Part shown: positions 1 to 8,218 of the stretch, in pieces
Position numbering within the stretch: the first letter of the stretch is position 1
Layout: each line of letters opens with the position of its first letter
Assembly: GCA_050184225.1 (NCBI GenBank)
Contig: JBFXAN010000071.1
Span: 1-30,145, forward strand
Source of the DNA: JBFXAN01 sp050184225
GTDB lineage: Bacteria > Chloroflexota > Dehalococcoidia > CAUJGQ01
Reading direction: 5' to 3'
Length of the DNA stretch: 30,145 nucleotides
The notes under the pieces: generated by a model
Told to the model about the DNA's origin: nothing
The model's database searches: none
Seen by the model: the letters and a program-made list of their open reading frames with translations, nothing else
Program-made: the position numbers and the translations under genes

Positions 1-583
1 CGGTGGTGAAGCGCAGGTCAGTGGCGCGCAGTTCGGCCAGTTCACCACGGCCGCGCAGGCGGGCGAGTGGCAACGGTGGATCGGCGCGGCCGGCGATGAC
101 CAGGTGCATCTGCGGCGGCAGATGGTCGAGCAGAAAGGCAACCGCATTGTGGATCGGTTGGGCATCGATCACGTGAAAGTCGTCGAGGATGAGAACGACG
201 TCGTCCTCGATTGTGTTGATCTCATTGATCAAGCTCGTCACGACCGACGTCATCGGTGGTGCCTGAGGCAGGCTTAAGAGCGCGCGCGTGTTCTCACCCA
301 CGCCGGGCCGCACGGTCTGGAGCGCGGCGATCACGTAGCCCCAGAACATCGCCGGGTCATTGTCGGTCTGATCGAGTGAAACCCAGGCCGCGGTCCGCTC
401 GCCGGCCGGCGCCGCCGCCAGCCATTCGGCCAGCAGCGTCGTCTTGCCGGAACCCGCCGGCGCGGAGAGCAACGTCAACCTGCGCTCGGTCCCCTGCTGC
501 AGGCGTCGGATCAGGCGCGCGCGCGGCACCGATCCGGGTCGCCACCGGGGGATGTAGAGCTTGGTTCCAAGGAGCGAACTCAT
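1..583 (-). CDS. MalT-like LuxR-family ATP-dependent transcriptional regulator (N-terminal part, cut by window edge)
   Basis: Reading leftward from an ATG whose A is at 583 gives an open frame of about 194 residues that runs off the window. It opens with SSLLGTKLYIPRWRPG, the usual start of MalT-type regulators. A Walker A (APAGSGKTT) lies at about residues 41-49 and a Walker B (VVLILDDFH) at about 129-137. This is the STAND-type NTPase module that in MalT-like proteins is followed by helical repeats and a C-terminal LuxR HTH, which would lie outside the window. A G-rich ribosome site (AGGGGGG) precedes the ATG. The gene is divergent from the amidohydrolase at 727, with 143 bases between them, so it may control that gene (inference). 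The inducer is unknown. Family assignment is strong; function is generic. Confidence 0.9.
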   Translation of the reverse strand, partial: MSSLLGTKLYIPRWRPGSVPRARLIRRLQQGTERRLTLLSAPAGSGKTTLLAEWLAAAPAGERTAAWVSLDQTDNDPAMFWGYVIAALQTVRPGVGENTRALLSLPQAPPMTSVVTSLINEINTIEDDVVLILDDFHVIDAQPIHNAVAFLLDHLPPQMHLVIAGRADPPLPLARLRGRGELAELRATDLRFTT

Positions 584-682
584 ACTAACCGCCCCCCTGG
601 TGCGTCAACCATGGGCGAATTATCCGCCAAGACCGCTCATCCCTGCATCTTCACGTGCGATGTGAGCCCTCGCATTCCGACG

Positions 683-688
683 TATAGT
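683..688 (+). promoter_or_regulatory. possible -10 element (TATAGT) upstream of amidohydrolase
   Basis: TATAGT matches the sigma70 -10 consensus at five of six positions and lies 39 bases before the start codon at 727. No convincing -35 box is visible at 16-18 bases spacing, so the call rests on the -10 hexamer and its position only. Confidence 0.25.
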
Positions 689-726
689 AGCGACGAGCAC
701 ATCCGGCCTGAAGGGAGCACGCGGCA

Positions 727-2010
727 ATGACGACGGCGGAACAGGGGCCGATAGCTGCGGCCGGCACGGAGACGGAGTCGTACATCATCGACGGCGACTC
801 GCACGTGCTGGAGCCGCCGCACCTCTGGGATGAGTACCTGGAGCGGGAGTACCGGCCGCGCGCGATCCGGATCATGCGCCCGGTCGAGGGGCCGGATGGG
901 CAGCCGGTGCGTCCGGGTGCACACGCCCCCGACCCGGAGCCGAACCTGCCGGAGATGGCGGAGGAGGTGCGCGGGCGGCTCGGCTCGGACGAGGCGCTGG
1001 TCGTGGACGGCCAGATCGTGATGCGCGGCTTCCTCGCCGGGCTGGGCGGGGTCGAGCATGACCGCTCGAAGCTGCCGCAGATGACGTACCTCGAAGGCGC
1101 GCCGCGGGCGAGCATGGACACCGCCGCCCGCCTGCAACTCTTCAAGGACTGGGGCATCCACGGTGGCGTCGTCTTCCCCACGATCGGCATCCTCTGGGAC
1201 ACGGAGGACGCGCGTTTGGCCGACGCCTATGCCCGCGCCTACAACCGCTGGGCCTATGACTTCGTCGGCGGACACCCGGACCAGATCTTCCCGATGGCGC
1301 ACATCCCCCTGAACGACCCGGAGCTGGCGCTGACGGAGCTGCGTCGCTGCCTGAAGCTCGGCTTCCGGGGGATGTTCCTCGCGCCGGAGCCGGTCGGGCC
1401 GAAGTCCGAGCAGTACCCCTTCGGCGACACCAGCCCAGCGGACCCGGTCTATGACCCGCTTTGGCACGAACTGGAGGACGCCGGGCTGCCGGTCTGCGTG
1501 CATGTGATCGTCCGCTTCAACCGGCGCGTGGCGAACAACACGCGCGTCTCGCTGCTGCTCAAGGGTCAGCTGAGCCGCGTGCACGTCTTCGGCTTGGGCG
1601 CGACGTTCCAGATCATTCCAGCGGTGTCGTCGCTCGTGCTCTCGGGCCTGTTCGACCGGTTCCCGCGGCTGAAGCTGCTGGCGGTGGAGGCAGGCGCCGG
1701 TTGGGCGGCATACCTGATGGACCGGCTGGACGAGAAGCACGAGATGTTCGGCTATGCCGAGCGGACGAAGCTGGCGCCGAGCGAGTACCTACGCCGCAAC
1801 GTCTACTACGTCGTCGAGCCGCGCGAGCGGACGGCGAACGCGATGATGGACCTGGTCGGCGAGACCCAGTTCATCTGGGGCTCGGACTACCCGCACATCG
1901 ACTCCAGCATCGACGCCCCGCACCAGATCCGCGCCAGCGCCGCCGGTCTCTCCGAGTACCGCCGCCGCCTGCTCCTCGGCGAGAACGCGCGGGCGCTGTT
2001 CGGGTTGTAG
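727..2010 (+). CDS. amidohydrolase family protein (COG2159-type TIM-barrel metal-dependent hydrolase)
   Basis: The 427-residue protein has the amidohydrolase-2 pattern. IDGDSHVLEP near the N-terminus gives the metal-binding D24-x-H26. VHV places a histidine at about 259, VEAGAGW places a glutamate at about 321, and WGSDYPH contributes Asp387 and His390. These match the (beta/alpha)8 metallohydrolases and decarboxylases such as the ACMSD and resorcylate-decarboxylase relatives. In this subgroup the reaction is normally hydrolysis or non-oxidative decarboxylation of a cyclic or carboxylic substrate; the substrate cannot be read from sequence. AAGGGAG at 711-717 precedes the ATG by nine bases. 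The gene is divergent from the MalT-like regulator. Its last 69 bases are repeated after the next gene (see 2798-2866). Cytoplasmic: no signal peptide is seen. Confidence 0.9.
   Translation: MTTAEQGPIAAAGTETESYIIDGDSHVLEPPHLWDEYLEREYRPRAIRIMRPVEGPDGQPVRPGAHAPDPEPNLPEMAEEVRGRLGSDEALVVDGQIVMRGFLAGLGGVEHDRSKLPQMTYLEGAPRASMDTAARLQLFKDWGIHGGVVFPTIGILWDTEDARLADAYARAYNRWAYDFVGGHPDQIFPMAHIPLNDPELALTELRRCLKLGFRGMFLAPEPVGPKSEQYPFGDTSPADPVYDPLWHELEDAGLPVCVHVIVRFNRRVANNTRVSLLLKGQLSRVHVFGLGATFQIIPAVSSLVLSGLFDRFPRLKLLAVEAGAGWAAYLMDRLDEKHEMFGYAERTKLAPSEYLRRNVYYVVEPRERTANAMMDLVGETQFIWGSDYPHIDSSIDAPHQIRASAAGLSEYRRRLLLGENARALFGL
1942..2010 (+). repeat. direct repeat, copy 1 (amidohydrolase C-terminal coding end)
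   Basis: The final 69 bases of the amidohydrolase gene (last 22 codons plus stop) match 2798-2866 at 62 of 69 positions by manual alignment. The two copies flank the Uma2 gene in direct orientation. Confidence 0.85.
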
Positions 2011-2136
2011 TAGTGCCGGCGTCGCGATCGTCACCGACGAGCCGTGACAGCGCCGCCACCCTCAGCCGCACAGGTCGAGGGCCGGCATTCCCGGCTGCCG
2101 GAGGACGGGATAGCATAGACACTAGGAGGTGTCGAC

Positions 2137-2769
2137 ATGGCGGCTGCGCCTGAGGCTCGGCCGGTGCTCGAGTCCGGTGACCGGTTGACGCGCGAGGAGT
2201 TCCATCGGCGCTACTGCCGGCGTCCCGACATTCGGAAGGCAGAGCTTGTACGAGGGGTGGTCTACGTGGCGTCACCGACGCGAACGGACATGCATGCTGA
2301 TCCCGTCGGGTTAGTGGCATTCTGGCTCAATGCCTATCGGATAAGGGTTCCCGGACTGCGGGTCGCCGTCGATGGGACGGTTTTCCTTTCCCCGGACAGC
2401 GAACTGCAACCCGATGTGTTCCTCTATTGGCAACCCGCCAGGGGTAGCGGCGCACGGTTGAACGACGAAGGATATATAGAGGGCGCGCCGGAATTGGTGG
2501 TGGAGGTGGCGGCGAGCAGCGCCAGCTATGACCTGCACGACAAGATGGAGGCATACCGGCTGGCGGGCGTTCCGGAGTACATCGTTTGGCTCGCACTCGA
2601 CAAGCAAATCCTCTGGTTTCGCCTGCGCGACGGTGATTATGTGCGCGTGGAACCGGATGCAGAGGGCGTTATCGTAAGTGAGCAATTCCCCGGCCTGCGG
2701 CTCAACGTCCCCGCGTTGCTGGCCGGCGATGCAGCAGGCGTGCTCGCCGCACTAAGCACTCAACCGTAG
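2137..2769 (+). CDS. Uma2 family (DUF820) putative restriction-endonuclease-fold protein
   Basis: The 210-residue product has the Uma2/DUF820 signature of a PD-(D/E)xK nuclease fold. AELVRGVVY contains Glu36, QPDVFLYW contains Asp93, LVVEVAASS contains Glu123, and DKMEAYRLAGVPEYIVW carries Lys136 and the typical C-terminal core. All expected catalytic positions are present, so it is probably an active fold rather than a relic. An exact AGGAGG (2124-2129) lies seven bases before the ATG. Uma2 genes are expanded in cyanobacteria and Chloroflexota, and their biological role is unsettled. The gene sits between the real C-terminal coding end of the amidohydrolase and a duplicated copy of it, which suggests it arrived by insertion or that a second amidohydrolase was lost here. 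Codon choice looks less G/C-biased than in the neighbours. Confidence 0.88.
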   Translation: MAAAPEARPVLESGDRLTREEFHRRYCRRPDIRKAELVRGVVYVASPTRTDMHADPVGLVAFWLNAYRIRVPGLRVAVDGTVFLSPDSELQPDVFLYWQPARGSGARLNDEGYIEGAPELVVEVAASSASYDLHDKMEAYRLAGVPEYIVWLALDKQILWFRLRDGDYVRVEPDAEGVIVSEQFPGLRLNVPALLAGDAAGVLAALSTQP

Positions 2770-2797
2770 TATTTGCCACCAAACCCGTGCCAACATG

Positions 2798-2866
2798 GCC
2801 GGTCTGACCGACCACCGCCGGCGCCTGCTCCTCGGCGAGAACGCGCGGGCGCTGTTTGGGCTGTAG
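2798..2866 (+). pseudogene. amidohydrolase C-terminal remnant (direct repeat, copy 2)
   Basis: The frame reads AGLTDHRRRLLLGENARAL followed by FGL and TAG. It is nearly identical to the end of the amidohydrolase at 727-2010 (AGLSEYRRRLLLGENARAL, FGL, stop). Only 22 codons remain. They are preceded by an in-frame ATG at 2795 without a ribosome site, and the upstream sequence is the end of the Uma2 gene. It is either the tail of a lost second amidohydrolase gene or a duplication made when the Uma2 gene entered. Weak similarity continues for about 20 bases past the stop in both copies. Confidence 0.8.
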
Positions 2867-2893
2867 GTGTGCCGAGGCGTGCCCGGTCGTTAC

Positions 2894-3319
2894 TTACGCG
2901 CCGGCCGGCTGCAGGGGGCGGGTCAGGTTGTGCTCGCGGGCGTATTGTCGTGCCTTGCCCCGATCATGGACGCCGATCTTGCCGTAGATGTTGTCCACGT
3001 GGCGGCCCACGGTACGCACACTCACTACAAGTTCCTCGGCGATCTCACGGTTGCTCAGTCCAGCGGCGAGTAGACCCAGCACCTCGACTTCGCGTGGCGT
3101 CAGACCATGCTGGTTCGACGGCACAGGCATCCAACTCTCACTCACATGCGGGGCGCCGTGACCGGCGGCAGATCCGGGCCATGTCAATGTCCGACCGCCG
3201 TGTCGGGCTGGCTGGGAGCCGCGAAGGCTACAAATCCAACTCGGTCTCTTCGCGCGAGCGGCGTGCGTGCTTGTCCGCGCATCGACCATCGTCGACGACC
3301 CATGGTTCAATCCTGTCAT
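2894..3319 (-). CDS. small protein with C-terminal LuxR/GerE-type helix-turn-helix
   Basis: The last 60 or so of 141 residues are a clear LuxR HTH (LTPREVEVLGLLAAGLSNRE, then a recognition region with SVRTVGRHVDNIYGKIGV). The first 70 residues are Ser/Thr/Arg/His-rich and match no domain I recognise; there is no ATPase or receiver domain. I chose the ATG at 3319 because a strong GGAGGAGG (complement of 3326-3333) precedes it. A start at 3370 is possible but its ribosome site lies too close, and an ATG at 3130 would give a 78-residue GerE-like HTH alone. It lies 29 bases downstream of a small membrane protein gene and in line with the LAL regulator, so it may belong to that transcript. It could be a compact regulator or the surviving end of a decayed LAL gene. 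Confidence 0.7.
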   Translation of the reverse strand: MTGLNHGSSTMVDARTSTHAARAKRPSWICSLRGSQPARHGGRTLTWPGSAAGHGAPHVSESWMPVPSNQHGLTPREVEVLGLLAAGLSNREIAEELVVSVRTVGRHVDNIYGKIGVHDRGKARQYAREHNLTRPLQPAGA

Positions 3320-3348
3320 GGTTGCCCTCCTCCGTTCCAAGTTATGGT

Positions 3349-3705
3349 TCAGCACAGCATGGAGCGACATCGCTCCTCTGTGCTGAGGGACGGCTTCAAC
3401 ACCGGTGTCACCGACTCTGCCAATACGCCGTCCAGTGTGTCGGTCGTATCGGTGCGGTGGCTGCTCCGCGTCTGTTGCTCCTCCTCATACCTGTCGGCTA
3501 ATCCACCGATCGGGGTCGCGAGTGCGATCGAGTTACCTTGTCTGGTGCTGTCGGTAATTGTTGTCGTGGTCTCATCAGCGCTCTGCCGCACCTGCCAAGA
3601 CACTCCGGCGCCGATGATAGCCAACGTGATGGCCGTCATCGCTACCTGCACCCACAATCCCTGCCCACCCGATTGCTTTGCCTGCAGCTTCGCCCGTGTC
3701 CCCAT
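3349..3705 (-). CDS. small single-pass membrane protein, unknown function
   Basis: No family is recognised. The 118-residue frame has a basic N-terminus, one hydrophobic helix at about residues 17-39 (LWVQVAMTAITLAIIGAG), then a polar Thr/Ser/Glu-rich tail. That topology fits an inner-membrane anchor with the tail outside, or the reverse. I chose the ATG at 3705 because AAGGGAG sits six to seven bases upstream; an ATG two codons earlier (3711) abuts that site. It precedes the small HTH protein by 29 bases in the same direction, so the two are probably co-transcribed. A regulator paired with a small membrane protein could mean membrane sequestration or a sigma/anti-sigma-like arrangement, but nothing in sequence proves it. 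An overlapping plus-strand frame (3107-3748) looks like a shadow. Confidence 0.55.
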   Translation of the reverse strand: MGTRAKLQAKQSGGQGLWVQVAMTAITLAIIGAGVSWQVRQSADETTTTITDSTRQGNSIALATPIGGLADRYEEEQQTRSSHRTDTTDTLDGVLAESVTPVLKPSLSTEERCRSMLC

Positions 3706-3904
3706 TTTCATCTCCCTTCTGCGCACATCGGCTAGTGACATGCCGTAGCCTTGCAGGCGACAGCGGCAGCGCCATCGCGTGAAGCTGGGATCCTGCGATC
3801 ACGAATGGAGACGCCGGCCGATGCTCAGGAAGGGTCGTGTCACACAAATGTGTTATTAGGGACGAGGCGCGAGGCCGCACACGCGCCTGGAGGCACTGGA
3901 CGTA

Positions 3905-6877
3905 TCACTCCAGCAACCCATGCCGTGCAGCGTATGTAGCCGCCTCCGCTCGGTTGGCGACACCGGTCTTGGCGAAGATGTGACTGACGTGACGGGTGAC
4001 CGTGTTGGGACTGAGCACCAAGTGGGCGGCAATCTGGCGGTTGGTACGACCTGCGGCGAGCAACCGCAACACTTCCATCTCTCGCGCAGAAAGGCCATCC
4101 GGGTGAGCCGGCGGGCCGCGTCCGATGCGCTTGCGGTCGATCTCGGCCACCGCTCGATGGGCACGCTCCAAGGCGGGCTGCATCTTCATAGCTTCGAATT
4201 CGGTGATGGCGAACCCTAGGTGCGTTTCCGCCTCGGCTCGGTCGGCGCGCTCTTCTTGCAGCAGCAGTTCGGCCACTTGCAGCCTTGTGAGGGCAATCTC
4301 TGGGCGGAATCTCACCCGCGCCGCCACCGCCAGCGCCTGCAGAGAGTAGGCCCACGCCTGCTCGCGCTGACCCAGTAGTACCGCTGCCGCTCCCAGGTGT
4401 CTGGCGACGGTGGTAAGCGCCCAGTCGGCGGTTGCGCAATCGGCGAGCGGGGCCAACCGCCGTGCTACCAGCGCCGCCAGTTCCTGGTCGTCCAGCATTA
4501 CGGCGGCTTCTAGGAGCAGGATGAGTGCGAACGTTTGTGTTGCATCGGTCGTTGCTCCGAGGTCCCGCTCCGCCACGTACCCGGCGATTAGCTCTCGGGC
4601 TTGGGACCGCTCGCCGAGATGGGCAAGCCGGAGCGCCAGGTGTACAACGAATAGGCGCTGCAGATCCTTCAAGCCTGTGAGGCTGGCGATGTCTGCACGC
4701 AGTGCAAGCGCCTCCTTGGCTCGACCGAGATGCAAGAGCGTCCGAAAGGTGATCCAGTTGGCATACTGGCGGGCGAGGATGGGGCTCCCCGCGGCATCGG
4801 CCGCGTCAATCAAGCGACGGGCCGTCTCCAGCACCTCATTCAACCTGCCGTCGACGAGGTGCACGACCATCTCGGTGATTTGCCGGAAGATGGCGCTGCT
4901 CTGGTTCCGCGTGCGGTCATGCAGCGCGCCGAGTTGGTGCCAATGCCACTCAGCCCGTTCCCGCTGTCCCCAGTCGAGATAGACGGCGCCGATGCGAAAG
5001 TGGAAGACACCCTGATAGAAGAAGCTCATCCTCTCGAGTTGACCGCCGGAGAACTCCTCAGCCAGGTGCAGCCGTTCCTTCCAGTGCTCCGGCGGCGCCC
5101 CGGAGAAGTTGATGATTTCCAAGGCTGTGTGCGGAAGCATCACAGGATCGTCAAGCCGGCGGGCAAGCGCCAGCGCACGCGCGCGCAGATCCCAACGCGT
5201 CGAGGCCGTCGCGTCGCTGCGCCAACCTGCTCCCTGTGCCAACGCGATGTCCGCCTGCACGCGCTCGACGGTGTCCGGCGTCGCGTAACGGTCGGCCAGG
5301 TCTGCCCACTGGCGATGCATCTCCGCACCCCAGACCGTCGCGCCGCCGTAGGCATTCAGCGCTTCGATGGCGATCTGACAGGCACGTAACACGCGCCGAC
5401 GGTCATCGAGCCCTTGGGCGAGCGTCAGTGCCGCGGGCGCAACCTCATCTGCCGCGCGCCGTGGCTCGCCCGCCGGCAGTAACGCCTCGCCCAGGGCGAG
5501 GAGAACATCGCAGCGGCGCTGTGTATCCGTCGGGTCGAGTATGTCCAGCACAGCCTGGTAGTGGGCGGCAGCCTCCTCCCAAGCATAGACAGCGGTCGCG
5601 GCCTCGCCAGCCTGACACGCGTAGGCGATTGCCTTTTCTGGGTCGGCCAGTGTTCCGGCCAGCCGGTAGTGGATGGCCAGAGCGGGCACCTTCTGGTCGA
5701 CGTCACGGGTGAGGGCTGTCTCGATCGCGTCAGCGGCGCGCAGGTGCAGCCGCTGACGGCGGGGCGGGCTGAGCGCGTCGTAGACAGTGCGGCGGATGAG
5801 CGCGTGAGCGAAGTGGTACACATTGCCCTCCGCCCGCAGCATGCCCGCCGCCAGCGCCTCCTCGATCGCGTCGAGGGCAGTCTCGGCATCCAGCCCGCTG
5901 GCTGTGGCCACAACCTCGAACGGAAAGCCGTCGCCGAGAACCGCCCCGTGTCGCAGCAAGTCATTGGTAGTGGAGCGCAGACGGCTGAGGCGGGCAGCGA
6001 TCACATGGCGGACGCTCGTCGGCACCGAGAAGGCACTATCAGCCATGTCGGGCTTGCTGAGGTCGCGCCCATCAGCCTGCAGATTCCGCACCACCTCACC
6101 GATGAAGAAGGGATTGCCTTCCGTTGCCCGCTGAATGGTCCCGACGACGGCTGCCGGAATATCGCCACCAGTGATGCGCTCAGCCAGCGCGCTGGTTTCG
6201 TCCGTGCCGAACGGAAGGATTTGCAATGGCGCCGTAGCGCCCTCTCGGGCCAGCACCGCCAGCGTGTCGGTGAACGCATTCGATGGCTCAACCTCCGTCG
6301 TGCGATACGCCGCGATTACTAACGCGGGCACGCCCGCCAGACGGTGGGCGAGGTGTTGCAGCAGCCAGAGCGAAGGGCTATCCGCCCACTGAAGGTCGTC
6401 CAGGGCTATAAGGAGCCCTGTCTCTCCACTCCGAGCGATCGACTCTAACGCGTCGCAGACCGCCTCGAACAAGCGATACCGTTCCTGCTCGGGGCTTTGC
6501 GGTGGGCTCGCCGGCAGGTCGGACAGGCGTTCGTGCAACTCGGGCAGAAGCAGCGCCACCTCCGCCGCGCCGCGGCCAAGCTGGGCGCGTAGGCGTTCGG
6601 GCGGGCAGGCGCGCACATACAGCTGAAGCGCCTCGATGAAGGGCAGATAGGGCGGCATCCCCTCGGTGTCATAGGCACGGCCGGAGAGCACGGTCCAGCC
6701 GGCAGCACGCGCCCGGTCCGCCAGTTCGGCGAGAAGCCGCGTCTTGCCGATGCCCGGCTCGCCCGCCACCAGGGCGATACCGCCCTCGCCACGCCCGGCG
6801 GCGGCCAGGCACTCGCCGAGCACCGCCAGCTCGCGCTGCCGTCCGACGAAGCTCGTGTGGCGATGTGAGGCGGGCAT
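3905..6877 (-). CDS. LAL-type transcriptional regulator (AAA ATPase, helical repeats, LuxR HTH)
   Basis: The 990-residue protein is of the usual size for LAL (large ATP-binding LuxR) regulators. The N-terminus SFVGRQRELAVL starts an AAA_16-type ATPase with Walker A GEPGIGKT at 39-46 and Walker B LLIALDDLQWAD at about 155-166. A long alanine/leucine-rich helical, TPR-like region occupies roughly 350-900 and would bind ligand or partner. The C-terminal 65 residues are a LuxR HTH (LSAREMEVLRLLAAGRTNRQ, then NTVTRHVSHIFAKTGV). GAGGA lies nine bases before the ATG. The gene is divergent from the two flavoenzyme genes starting at 7058, with a 180-base shared regulatory gap, which makes them its likely targets (inference). 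It is intact, with no frameshift. The large open frames on the opposite strand are shadows. Confidence 0.93.
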   Translation of the reverse strand: MPASHRHTSFVGRQRELAVLGECLAAAGRGEGGIALVAGEPGIGKTRLLAELADRARAAGWTVLSGRAYDTEGMPPYLPFIEALQLYVRACPPERLRAQLGRGAAEVALLLPELHERLSDLPASPPQSPEQERYRLFEAVCDALESIARSGETGLLIALDDLQWADSPSLWLLQHLAHRLAGVPALVIAAYRTTEVEPSNAFTDTLAVLAREGATAPLQILPFGTDETSALAERITGGDIPAAVVGTIQRATEGNPFFIGEVVRNLQADGRDLSKPDMADSAFSVPTSVRHVIAARLSRLRSTTNDLLRHGAVLGDGFPFEVVATASGLDAETALDAIEEALAAGMLRAEGNVYHFAHALIRRTVYDALSPPRRQRLHLRAADAIETALTRDVDQKVPALAIHYRLAGTLADPEKAIAYACQAGEAATAVYAWEEAAAHYQAVLDILDPTDTQRRCDVLLALGEALLPAGEPRRAADEVAPAALTLAQGLDDRRRVLRACQIAIEALNAYGGATVWGAEMHRQWADLADRYATPDTVERVQADIALAQGAGWRSDATASTRWDLRARALALARRLDDPVMLPHTALEIINFSGAPPEHWKERLHLAEEFSGGQLERMSFFYQGVFHFRIGAVYLDWGQRERAEWHWHQLGALHDRTRNQSSAIFRQITEMVVHLVDGRLNEVLETARRLIDAADAAGSPILARQYANWITFRTLLHLGRAKEALALRADIASLTGLKDLQRLFVVHLALRLAHLGERSQARELIAGYVAERDLGATTDATQTFALILLLEAAVMLDDQELAALVARRLAPLADCATADWALTTVARHLGAAAVLLGQREQAWAYSLQALAVAARVRFRPEIALTRLQVAELLLQEERADRAEAETHLGFAITEFEAMKMQPALERAHRAVAEIDRKRIGRGPPAHPDGLSAREMEVLRLLAAGRTNRQIAAHLVLSPNTVTRHVSHIFAKTGVANRAEAATYAARHGLLE

Positions 6878-7057
6878 CGGTTCGCTTCCTCACGATCCAA
6901 GCGCCGTTGCCGCTTAGTGTAGCGCCGTCCGGTGGTGTGGTGTCTGTGACCTGCCCTGTGTGGTGTGCCTGAAGGCTTCAAGATGGGTGATGGGCGTGTC
7001 ACAATACGGACCTTGATGGGAGCGGAACCGACGCATGATGGCAGAGGGAGGCGGCGC

Positions 7058-8218
7058 ATGCGACTGAGCCTGGCCTATGAGATGCAGCGGCCCGAGGTTG
7101 ATGACCACGCGGTAATCGAGGAGACGATCGAGCAGTGTGTGCTCGCCGACGAGATGGGCTTCGATACCGTCTGGTTCGTCGAGCATCATTTCCTCACGAG
7201 CTTCTCGATGTCACCCTGTCCCGAGGTGATCTTCGGGGCGCTGAGCCGGCTGACGAAGCGCATCCGGCTCGGCTTCGGTGTCGTCATCCTGCCCTACCAT
7301 CACCCGGTGCGGGTGGCCGAGCGGGTGGCGATGGTCGATCACATGTCCAGCGGCCGGGTCGAGTTCGGCACGGGGCGGTCGGCGGCGTATGAGCAGACCG
7401 GGATGGGGATCGACCCGCGCGATACGCGGGCGATGTGGGAAGAGTCGCTGCGGATGATCCCCCGGATCTGGGAGGATGGTCAGTTCTCGTGGGAGGGACG
7501 GTACTGGAACGTGCCGCCGCGCGATGTCCGGCCGAAGCCGTATCAGCAGCCGCACCCGCGCATCTGGGTAGCGGCGCTCCAGCCGGCGACGTATCAGCTC
7601 GCGGCGGAGCTGGGCATCGGCGTGATGGCGTTGAGCGTGGCGTCGCCGAGCTATCTCGCGCCGCACATCGCCGCCTACAAGGAGCGGGTGCGGCAGGCCG
7701 CGCCGGTGGGGAAGTTCGTCAACGACCAGTGGCTGAGCGCGACGATGGCGTTCTGCGGCCAGGACAATCAGGCGGCGCGCGAGCTGGCCGCGAAGTCGCT
7801 GCGGACGTTCTTCGGCCCGGACCGTCCATATCTGATGGACCAGAAGCACCTCTACGAGCAACTGGTCGAATCCTGGGGTGGCGTGCCGGATCACCTGACG
7901 GCGAACTTCGCCCGCTACCTGAAAAGCGACGGCGCCGACGACGCGCCGGAAGTTGATCTCTCCGGCGGCTCCGGGCAAATCGCCACTGCCCTCTGGAACC
8001 AGATCGACGCGGACACGCTGGTCGACCGCGGCGTGCTCGTCGCCGGCGATCCGGAGAGCTGCCTGCGGAGTATCGCGATCCACGAGGCGGCGGGTGTCGA
8101 CGAACTGCAATTCCTGATGGCGACGGAGACGGTTCCCCACGAACAGGTGATGTCGTCGATCGAGCAGTTCGGCCGATACGTGATCCCCGAGTTGCAGCGA
8201 GAGACGGCGCCGCGATGA
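7058..8218 (+). CDS. LLM-class (luciferase-like) flavin-dependent oxidoreductase
   Basis: The 386-residue protein is a bacterial-luciferase-fold enzyme. DTVWFVEHHF (about 36-45), LGFGVVILPYHHPVRVAE (71-88) and SGRVEFGTGRS (98-108) are typical of the F420/FMN-binding TIM-barrel group. These enzymes use reduced flavin (or F420) to oxygenate or desulfurise small organics. The ATG at 7058 was chosen over upstream starts because AGAGGGAGG (7043-7051) sits six bases before it and the homologous core begins at MRLSLAYEM. Its stop overlaps the next gene's ATG by four bases (ATGA), indicating translational coupling. No flavin reductase gene is present in the window, so reduced cofactor must come from elsewhere. 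The likely regulator is the divergent LAL gene. The substrate is unknown. Confidence 0.9.
   Translation: MRLSLAYEMQRPEVDDHAVIEETIEQCVLADEMGFDTVWFVEHHFLTSFSMSPCPEVIFGALSRLTKRIRLGFGVVILPYHHPVRVAERVAMVDHMSSGRVEFGTGRSAAYEQTGMGIDPRDTRAMWEESLRMIPRIWEDGQFSWEGRYWNVPPRDVRPKPYQQPHPRIWVAALQPATYQLAAELGIGVMALSVASPSYLAPHIAAYKERVRQAAPVGKFVNDQWLSATMAFCGQDNQAARELAAKSLRTFFGPDRPYLMDQKHLYEQLVESWGGVPDHLTANFARYLKSDGADDAPEVDLSGGSGQIATALWNQIDADTLVDRGVLVAGDPESCLRSIAIHEAAGVDELQFLMATETVPHEQVMSSIEQFGRYVIPELQRETAPR

Noticed and set aside
637..1740. 367-residue open frame antisense to the amidohydrolase
   Set aside because: His/Arg/Gln-rich composition with no motif; the opposite strand encodes a clear metal-dependent hydrolase. 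Long antisense frames are expected in GC-rich genes.
3107..3748. 213-residue plus-strand frame over the small membrane protein and HTH genes
   Set aside because: Cys/Ser/Val-rich with no ribosome site or domain; the minus strand has the LuxR HTH and two good ribosome sites.
3842..3853. Palindrome ACACAAATGTGT downstream of the LAL gene as an operator
   Set aside because: Five-base arms are too short to separate from chance, and there is no second copy near a promoter.
3706..3904. Additional small gene between the LAL regulator and the membrane protein
   Set aside because: Overlapping short frames on both strands exist, but none has a ribosome site or a sensible composition.
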